Source of the DNA: Neoroseomonas eburnea
Lineage (GTDB): Bacteria > Pseudomonadota > Alphaproteobacteria > Acetobacterales > Acetobacteraceae
Assembly (NCBI RefSeq): GCF_018129005.1
Contig: NZ_JAAEDL010000020.1
Span: 1-64,000 of the forward strand
Reading direction: 5' to 3'
DNA: 64,000 nucleotides
Positions 58,285-64,000 of this stretch are shown here, in pieces; position 1 is the first letter of the stretch, and the number at the start of each line of letters is the position of its first letter. Made by a program: the position numbers and the translations under genes. Under the pieces are notes generated by a model. The model saw only the letters and a list, made by a program, of their open reading frames with translations. It did no database searches and was not told the DNA's origin.

Positions 58285-59106
58285 TCAGCGATCGCAAGGA
58301 ACAGCGATCGCGCCCATGAAGCGCGCGAGCAGCGCGATCTGGGCGGTAAGCATCGGCTTGCCGCCATGGGTCGCGCAACCGCGCTTTGCGGCCTCGGCGA
58401 GGAACGGCGTCACTTCCGGCGCCATGATGACCTCCGCCGCCAGCATGGGCGGCGCGAGACGCGCCACCTCCAGCGGCAGCGCATCGCCCTCGTGCATGCC
58501 GAGCGATGTCGCATTCGCCACGATGTCGTGGCCTGACGGATCGGCGCCGCCGGCGCGCGTGTCGCAGGCGGGATAGGCGGCGCGGACCCGCGCGGCGAGT
58601 TCCTCGGCCTTCGCCGCCGTGCGGTTGTGGATGGTCAGCCGTCGCGCGCCATGCCGCGCAAGGGCGAAGGCGAGGCCCGCCGCCGCGCCGCCCGCGCCGG
58701 CCATGAACACCGCGCGGCCGGTGACCTCGTGCCCCGCGCCGCGCAGTCCGGCGACGAAGCCTTCCCCGTCGAACTGCCCGCCGGTCAGTCTTCCGTCCTC
58801 CTCACGGCGGATGACGTTCACCGCGCCGACCTGGCGCGCGTCTGCCGTCAGCTCGTCGCAGAGGGACGCGATCGCCTCCTTGTGCGGCACGGTCACGACG
58901 ATGCCGCGCAGGTTCCGCAACCGCCGCAACCCGGCGACGACGGTCGCGAGGTCCTCCGGCAGCACCTGCAGCGGCACCAGCACGCCGTCATAGCCGAGTG
59001 CGTCGTAATGCGCGTTCATCGCCTGCGGCGCGCGCACATGCGCGACCGGATGGGCGAGGATGACGGTGATCGCGGTCTGCCCCGAGATCGATGCGCGCGT
59101 CTGCAT
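58285..59106 (-). CDS. AroE-like (shikimate dehydrogenase family) oxidoreductase with altered substrate site
   Basis: A 273-residue two-domain protein of the shikimate/quinate dehydrogenase family. Lys in VTVPHKEAI and Asp in GQFDGEGF correspond to the AroE catalytic pair. The NADP loop is AGAGGAAAGLA, followed by NRTAAKAEELA. The N-terminal substrate motif, normally HSxSP with two Ser that bind the shikimate carboxylate, reads HVRAP here, so shikimate is unlikely to be the substrate. Its ATG overlaps the stop of the E1 gene by one base. It is the last gene of the operon and probably oxidises or reduces a hydroxy/keto ring intermediate; that part is inference. Confidence 0.8.
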   Translation of the reverse strand: MQTRASISGQTAITVILAHPVAHVRAPQAMNAHYDALGYDGVLVPLQVLPEDLATVVAGLRRLRNLRGIVVTVPHKEAIASLCDELTADARQVGAVNVIRREEDGRLTGGQFDGEGFVAGLRGAGHEVTGRAVFMAGAGGAAAGLAFALARHGARRLTIHNRTAAKAEELAARVRAAYPACDTRAGGADPSGHDIVANATSLGMHEGDALPLEVARLAPPMLAAEVIMAPEVTPFLAEAAKRGCATHGGKPMLTAQIALLARFMGAIAVPCDR

Positions 59107-61238
59107 CAGCGCCTCCCGCGTTCGCGCTCCATGGCCAGCAGTGCGGCCTCCACATCTACCTGCGTCGCACGCGCGGCGTGTTCGAGCACCTTGCTGATGG
59201 TCGGGCTCGCCTCGCCGCCCGTGACGCGCGCGACCGGCGCATCGAGCCAGTCGAACAGCCTGCGCTGCGCCGCGTCGGCGAACCAGCCGCCCCAGGACGG
59301 GCCCTGCGCGCCTTCCTCCACCACGATCAGCGCGCCGGTGCGCCTCACGCTCGCTTCCACCGCCGCCCAGTCGAGGCTGGCACGGTCCAGCGTGCGCAGG
59401 TCGATCACCTCCGCATCCACGCCGGTCGCTTCCGCCGCGGCGACGGATTGCGACACCATGTTGAGGTAGGTCGCAACGGTCACCGCCTTGCCGCGCCGCA
59501 CCGTCTTCGCCGAACCGATCGGGATGGCGTAGTCCCAATCCTCCTCCGGCGCGTCGCCCTCGCTCTGGTAGAGTGCCACGTGTTCCAGCACGAGCACCGG
59601 GTCGTCGCAGGCCAGCGCCGCATTCATCAGGCCGACATAGTCGTAGGGCGTGGCGGGTGCCACGATCCGCCATCCCGGTGCGGTCGCGAAGATGCCGGCC
59701 GGGTCCATCGAATGCTGGCTGCCGTAGCCGGTGCCGATCGCGACCTTGGTGCGCAGCACCAGCGGCGCCTTCGCCGTGCCGCCGAACATGTGGCGCGCCT
59801 TGGCCGCCTGGTTGAACACCTGGTCCGCTGCGACCCAGAGGAAATCCGGGTACATGAACTCGACCACCGGCCGGAACCGCCCATCCATCGCCATGCCGCC
59901 GGCGAGGCCCATGAAGGCGGCCTCTGCGATCGGCGTGCCGAGGATGCGGCCCGGGAAGGCCTCCGCCAGCCCGCGCGTCGCGCCGTTGGTGCCGCCGCGC
60001 AGGCGGTGGATGTCCTCGCCCATGACGATGATGCGCGGGTCCGCCGCCATGCGCCGGTGCATCACCTCCGACACGCAGTCGATGAATTTCCGCTGGACCA
60101 CGCGGCCGCGGAACGCCGTGCGCGTGCCGGCGAGCTCCGACAGGTCGCCGCGGATATGCATGTCCTTGCTCGCCGGGTCGGGCCACAGGGCGGGGCGGAT
60201 GCGGCGGGCATTGCCGGCGGGCTCGGTGAACTCGGCGACGATCTCGGCCATCGCCGCTTCGATCTCCGCCCGCATCTGCGTGGTCTTTGCCTGAGGCAGG
60301 CGCTTCTCCAGCAGCGGGATCGGGTCGCGCGCGCGCCAGGCCGCTTCCTCCTCCTTCGTGCGATAGCCGAAGGCGGAACCGGGCAGCGGCCCGTTCTGGT
60401 GGAAGAAGCGGTAGCATTCCGCCTCGATCAGCGCCGGGCCGCGGCCTTCGCGGCAGAGCGCCACCGCCTGCTCCATCGCCAGCTTCACCGCCAGCGGGTC
60501 CATCCCGTCCACCTGCCAGGAGGGGATGCCGAAGCCCATGCCGCGTGCCACGAGCCGCGGTTCGCGGGTGCTTTCCGCAACCGTCGTCGACACCGCGTAG
60601 AGGTTGTTCTCGAGGAAGAACACCATCGGCAGCGACCAGGCCGCGGCGAGGTTCATCGTCTCCAGCGCCGCACCGATATTGGTCGCGCCGTCGCCGAGGA
60701 ATGTCACCGCGACGTTGTCGGTGCCCGCGAACTTCATCGCTGCCGCCGCACCGGCCGCGAGCGGCACGCCGCCGCCGACGATCGCATTGGTGCCGAGGCA
60801 CCCGGCCTCGGCCCAGCGCAGATGCATCGACCCGCCGCGCCCGCCCGACCAGCCGGGGGAAAGCCCCATGATCTCCGCCAGCGCCTGGCGCAGCACGCCG
60901 CGCGCCTCGGGCGTCACCGCATCGGTCGCGCCGACATGGCGCAGCGCCTTGGCGAGGAACTGGTGATGGCCGCGATGGCTGCCATTGATCTGGTCACCCG
61001 GCTTCAGCGCGAAGATCGCCCCCGTCGCGCCGCCCTCCTGGCCGATGGAGGAATGCGCCGGTCCGTGCACCAGCGCCTCCGACGCCAGCCGCAGCACCGC
61101 TTCCTCGAAGGAGCGGATGGCCTGCATGGACCACCACATGCTGCGTGCCGCGTCGGGCGTCAGCGCCTCCCAGTCGGCGGGCGTCGTCGCGAGCCGGAGG
61201 CAGGGCGCGGCGGGGTTGAGCGGGGTCGTCACCGGCAT
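59106..61238 (-). CDS. fused alpha-beta E1 component of a 2-oxoacid/acetoin-type dehydrogenase
   Basis: A 710-residue thiamine-diphosphate enzyme in which E1 alpha and E1 beta are one chain. The alpha half (1 to about 340) has HSSIGQEGG, GGRGGSMHL and the ThDP motif GDGATNIG..ENN. The beta half (from about 370) has VMGEDI, RILGTPIAEAAFMGLAGGMA, ATPYDYVGLM and EVIDLRTLD. No E2 or E3 genes lie next to it, so it may hand its product to an acceptor or to a distant E2. Bounded by SDR (1-bp gap) and AroE-like (overlap). The substrate is unknown; acetoin-like or branched 2-oxoacids are candidates. Confidence 0.88.
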   Translation of the reverse strand: MPVTTPLNPAAPCLRLATTPADWEALTPDAARSMWWSMQAIRSFEEAVLRLASEALVHGPAHSSIGQEGGATGAIFALKPGDQINGSHRGHHQFLAKALRHVGATDAVTPEARGVLRQALAEIMGLSPGWSGGRGGSMHLRWAEAGCLGTNAIVGGGVPLAAGAAAAMKFAGTDNVAVTFLGDGATNIGAALETMNLAAAWSLPMVFFLENNLYAVSTTVAESTREPRLVARGMGFGIPSWQVDGMDPLAVKLAMEQAVALCREGRGPALIEAECYRFFHQNGPLPGSAFGYRTKEEEAAWRARDPIPLLEKRLPQAKTTQMRAEIEAAMAEIVAEFTEPAGNARRIRPALWPDPASKDMHIRGDLSELAGTRTAFRGRVVQRKFIDCVSEVMHRRMAADPRIIVMGEDIHRLRGGTNGATRGLAEAFPGRILGTPIAEAAFMGLAGGMAMDGRFRPVVEFMYPDFLWVAADQVFNQAAKARHMFGGTAKAPLVLRTKVAIGTGYGSQHSMDPAGIFATAPGWRIVAPATPYDYVGLMNAALACDDPVLVLEHVALYQSEGDAPEEDWDYAIPIGSAKTVRRGKAVTVATYLNMVSQSVAAAEATGVDAEVIDLRTLDRASLDWAAVEASVRRTGALIVVEEGAQGPSWGGWFADAAQRRLFDWLDAPVARVTGGEASPTISKVLEHAARATQVDVEAALLAMERERGRR

Positions 61239-61239
61239 G

Positions 61240-61995
61240 TCACGGCGCTCCGTTCGCGGTCCATCCGGCGTCCACCGGCAGAATGGCGCCGGTGATCGCC
61301 CCGGCGGCGGGGGAGGCGAGGAAGCAGGCCATCGCCGCCACCTCCTCCGGCCGCACGAGCCGGCGCAGCGGCGCGCGCGCCGTCAGCGAGGCGGGATCGA
61401 GCCGGCCGCGCGCGACGAGGTCGCTGACCAGGGTCGTCTCCGTATAGCCGGGCGCCAGCGCATTCACCCGCACGCCGCGCGGCCCCCATTCGCAGGCGAG
61501 CGCGCGCGCGAGGTTCGCGACCGCCGCCTTGGTCGCGCAATAGGCCGCGCGCTCCGCCCCGCCGATGGTGCCGTAGAGGCTCGATGTGAACAGGATCAGC
61601 CCGGCCCCGTCGCGCACCATCCGCCGGCCGGCGGCCTGGGCCGTCAGGAAGGCGCCGGTCAGGTTCACATCGATCGTGCGCCGCCAGTCCGCGACGTCCA
61701 GATCCAGCGTCGGCGTGTTCATCGAGAAGCCGGCATTGGCGAGCGCGACGTCCACCCCGCCCCAGGCCGCATCCATCGCCGCGAAGGCGGCTTCGACCTC
61801 GCCGGCATCCGCGACGTTGCCGGCGATGCAGAGCCATTCCTTCGGCGGATCCGGCACCGCATCCCGGTCCAGGATGCACACCCGCGCGCCACGCGCGGCG
61901 AAGCCATCCGCGACCGTGCGCCCGATCCCCCGCGCGCCGCCGGTCACGAGCACCCGCGTGCCCGGCGGCGGCAGCGGGGAGGCCGGCTCAGACAC
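61240..61995 (-). CDS. classical short-chain dehydrogenase/reductase
   Basis: A 251-residue SDR. The cofactor loop is TGGARGIG at residues 18-25, NAG is in ALANAGF, and the catalytic set is Ser in FTSSLYG with YCATK. An acidic residue after strand 2 (ILDRDA) suggests NAD preference. It oxidises an alcohol or reduces a ketone; the substrate is unknown but presumably an intermediate of the pathway fed by the adjacent transporter. Its start overlaps the end of livF by 8 bp, and its stop lies 1 bp before the E1 start. Confidence 0.88.
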   Translation of the reverse strand: MSEPASPLPPPGTRVLVTGGARGIGRTVADGFAARGARVCILDRDAVPDPPKEWLCIAGNVADAGEVEAAFAAMDAAWGGVDVALANAGFSMNTPTLDLDVADWRRTIDVNLTGAFLTAQAAGRRMVRDGAGLILFTSSLYGTIGGAERAAYCATKAAVANLARALACEWGPRGVRVNALAPGYTETTLVSDLVARGRLDPASLTARAPLRRLVRPEEVAAMACFLASPAAGAITGAILPVDAGWTANGAP

Positions 61996-62692
61996 CGAGA
62001 TAGGCCCGCTTCACATGCGGGTCCTTGAGCAGGGCGGGTCCGGTGTCGCTCATCACCACCTGGCCGTTCTCCAGCACATAGCCGCGCGTCGCGATCTGCA
62101 GCGTGTGGACGATGTTCTGCTCGACGATCAGCACCGTCGTCCCGCTCGCGACCACGCGGTCCACGATCTCGAAGACCTGCTTGACGATCAGCGGCGCGAG
62201 GCCGAGCGACGGTTCGTCGAACATCAGCAGCCGCGGGTTGGCCATCATGCCGCGGGCGATGGCGACCATCTGCTGCTCGCCGCCCGACAGCGATCCGGCC
62301 ATCTGCGACAGCCTCTCCCGCACGCGCGGGAACAGCGCCAGCACCTCCTCCATCCGCTCGTCGATGCGTGCGCGCGCCGCCGGCTTGTAGGCGCCGAGCA
62401 TCAGGTTCTCGCGCACCGTCATGAAGGGGAAGAGCTGCCGCCCTTCCGGCACCATGGTGATGCCGAGGTCGACGATCGCCGGCGGGCTCAGCCCCGCCGT
62501 GTCCCTGCCGTCCACGGTGATGCGCCCGCCGGTCGGCCTGAGCAGCCCGCAGATGGCGCGCAGCGTCGTCGTCTTGCCCGCACCGTTGCCGCCGACGATG
62601 GTGACGACCTCGCCGGCATTCACTTCCAGCGAGACATCCTGCAGCACCGTCACCGGCCCGTAGCCGGCGCGGAGGCCCTCAAGCCGCAGCAT
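61988..62692 (-). CDS. livF: branched-chain amino acid-type ABC transporter ATP-binding protein LivF
   Basis: A 234-residue HAAT-family ATPase. Walker A GGNGAGKTT, signature LSGGEQQMVAIARGM, Walker B LLMFDEPSLGLAP, switch His region LIVEQNI. YVLENGQVVMSDTGPALL closes the family pattern. HAAT transporters import branched-chain amino acids but also aromatic acids, amides and urea; in catabolic operons the substrate is often not an amino acid. It overlaps the LivM-LivG gene by 14 bp and the SDR gene by 8 bp, so it is tightly coupled to both. Confidence 0.92.
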   Translation of the reverse strand: MLRLEGLRAGYGPVTVLQDVSLEVNAGEVVTIVGGNGAGKTTTLRAICGLLRPTGGRITVDGRDTAGLSPPAIVDLGITMVPEGRQLFPFMTVRENLMLGAYKPAARARIDERMEEVLALFPRVRERLSQMAGSLSGGEQQMVAIARGMMANPRLLMFDEPSLGLAPLIVKQVFEIVDRVVASGTTVLIVEQNIVHTLQIATRGYVLENGQVVMSDTGPALLKDPHVKRAYLGV

Positions 62693-64000
62693 GGGCGTAC
62701 TCCTCGCCGAGATAGGCCTCGATCACCGCCGGGTTGCGCGCGATCTCGGAGGGTGGGCCCTCCGCGATCAGCTTCCCGGAATTGATCACCACGATGTGGT
62801 CCGACAGCGCCATCACCGCCGCCATGACGTGCTCGATGGCGATGACCGAGACGCCGGAATCGCGCACCCGCTTGATGAGTTCCACCGCCTGCTGCACGTC
62901 GGCCGGGTTGAGGCCGGCCATCACCTCGTCCAGCAGCAGCACGCGCGGCTTCATCGCGAGCGCGCGCGCCACCTCCAGGCGCTTGGCGCCGCCGACGGTC
63001 AGGCTGCGCGCCTCCGCGTCCAGCAGCCCGGTCAGCCCGACGGTTGCCGCCACTTCCTCGGCGATGCGCCGCGCTTCCACCGCGCTGCGCGTGCCGTGGA
63101 AGGCGCCGAGCATGATGTTCTCCCGCACGCTCAGCCCGGTGAAGGGCTGCACGATCTGGAAGGTACGCGCCACGCCCGCCGCCGCGAAGCCATGCGGCGA
63201 ACCGGGCGAGACCCAGGATCCGTCGGGCAGCCGGACCTTCACGCCGCCGGCGCTCGGCGCCAGGAAGCCCGAGAGCAGGTTGAACAGCGTCGTCTTGCCC
63301 GCGCCGTTCGGCCCGATGACGCCGAGCACCTCGCCCTCGCGCAGCGTGACGGAGACGTCGTTGGTCGCCACGAGCCCGCCGAACCTCTTCGTCAGATTGC
63401 GTGCTTCGAGCAGCGGCTCGCCGACCGGCGGCCGTTCCTCCCCAGGTGCCGCGGCTTCGGGGGCTTCGATGCGCGCTGCGGTGTCCGCCTCCGCCGCACC
63501 GCCGAGCCGCCGCTTCAGCCAGGGCCCGATCGAGCCCACCAGCCCTTTCGGCATGGTCAGCACCACCGCCACCAGCACGAGGCCATAGACCAGGCCGTGC
63601 AGCCCGTTCGCCGCGGCGCCCAGCCAGCCGCGCGCGGCCTCGGCGATCGGCACCACCAGCAGCGTACCCCAGATCGGGCCCGTGACGGTGCCGAGGCCGC
63701 CGATCAGCGCGAACATCGCCACCTGGATCGCCGTCGGCAGGGAGAACATCGTCTCCGGGTCGATGAAGTTCAGGTAGATGCCGTGAAAGGTGCCGACCAG
63801 CGAGGTCAGGCCGGCGGAGATCGCGAAGGCCGCCAGCTTCACCGCGGTCGCGTTGACGCCGACGGCGCGCGCCGCGTCCTCCCTCTCCCGCACCGCCACC
63901 AGGTAGAAGCCGAGGCGCGAATTGCGCACGGCCCAGGATGCCGCGAGGCAGACCACCAGCAGGCCGAAGGCGATGATCAGGTAGTTCTCCTTGTCGCGGA
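62679..64000 (-). CDS. LivM-LivG fusion (permease plus ATPase), N-terminus beyond window edge
   Basis: The visible 440 codons encode the end of a LivM permease (NSRLGFYLVAVREREDAARAVGVN, the LivM coupling loop, then FALIGGLGTVTGPIWG). A linker of about 40 residues rich in Ala/Glu/Pro follows, then a LivG ATPase (GPNGAGKTTLFNLLSG, LLLDEVMAGLNP). The ABC signature is unusual (LTVGGAKRLEVARAL). The open frame continues to the last base, so the gene starts outside the window. Fusions of LivM and LivG are known in several proteobacteria. LivH and the binding protein are presumably upstream. Confidence 0.9.
   Translation of the reverse strand, partial: RDKENYLIIAFGLLVVCLAASWAVRNSRLGFYLVAVREREDAARAVGVNATAVKLAAFAISAGLTSLVGTFHGIYLNFIDPETMFSLPTAIQVAMFALIGGLGTVTGPIWGTLLVVPIAEAARGWLGAAANGLHGLVYGLVLVAVVLTMPKGLVGSIGPWLKRRLGGAAEADTAARIEAPEAAAPGEERPPVGEPLLEARNLTKRFGGLVATNDVSVTLREGEVLGVIGPNGAGKTTLFNLLSGFLAPSAGGVKVRLPDGSWVSPGSPHGFAAAGVARTFQIVQPFTGLSVRENIMLGAFHGTRSAVEARRIAEEVAATVGLTGLLDAEARSLTVGGAKRLEVARALAMKPRVLLLDEVMAGLNPADVQQAVELIKRVRDSGVSVIAIEHVMAAVMALSDHIVVINSGKLIAEGPPSEIARNPAVIEAYLGEEYAHAAA

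Overview
The window is very GC-rich chromosomal DNA from a free-living bacterium. The genes point to an alphaproteobacterium, most likely an Acetobacteraceae (Roseomonas-like) lineage. The grounds are the glnB-glnA pair, a DUF3297 gene, a DUF6973-type gene, five periplasmic Bug-type (tripartite tricarboxylate transporter) binding proteins, many Tat-like signal peptides and extreme third-position GC. The lineage is inferred from gene content; no rRNA or tRNA gene was seen. There is no sign of a prophage, integron, insertion sequence or CRISPR array.

Layout. 1-9.3 kb: DEAD-box RNA helicase (cut by the left edge), alpha/beta hydrolase, a YeeE/YedE sulfur-transporter gene in operon with an ATP-grasp enzyme, a PH-domain protein, an MFS exporter, Dps, and an overlapping pair (possible Stv-like protein plus SH3-like lipoprotein). 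9.5-19.6 kb: core functions, namely parE, a purine permease, two PLP aminotransferases, a DUF6973-type protein, glnB-glnA and a small membrane protein. 19.8-29.5 kb: an AmpR-like regulator divergent from a class A beta-lactamase, DUF3297, a short Hsp70, an L,D-transpeptidase, and a MocR regulator divergent from a PNPOx-like flavoprotein with a clear inverted-repeat operator candidate. 29.7-36.6 kb: malate synthase G, a gamma-glutamyltransferase homologue, a PAS-MCP-PilZ receptor and a stand-alone PilZ protein.

36.7-58.2 kb is accessory catabolism and uptake. It holds a CE4/PuuE-type deacetylase divergent from a RutA-type monooxygenase, then an amidase, a YjdM-like protein, an FAH-family hydrolase, five Bug binding proteins, a peptide-type binding protein, an M20 peptidase, a TetR regulator, a thioesterase, a DenD-like dehydrogenase, diaminopropionate ammonia-lyase and a complete ugpBAEC operon. 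58.3-64 kb is one tight minus-strand catabolic operon: LivM-LivG fusion, LivF, SDR, fused E1 alpha-beta dehydrogenase and a divergent AroE-like protein. Genes abut or overlap, and the substrate is unknown.

The strongest unexplained signal is in the intergenic DNA. Four families of structured repeats (called A-D here) recur between unrelated genes. Families A and B start at or just after stop codons and fold into several consecutive hairpins, so they look like mobile or duplicated terminator modules. Family C (109 bp) and family D (about 105 bp, two hairpins) are dispersed, and one copy of each lies side by side at 18.63-18.85 kb.
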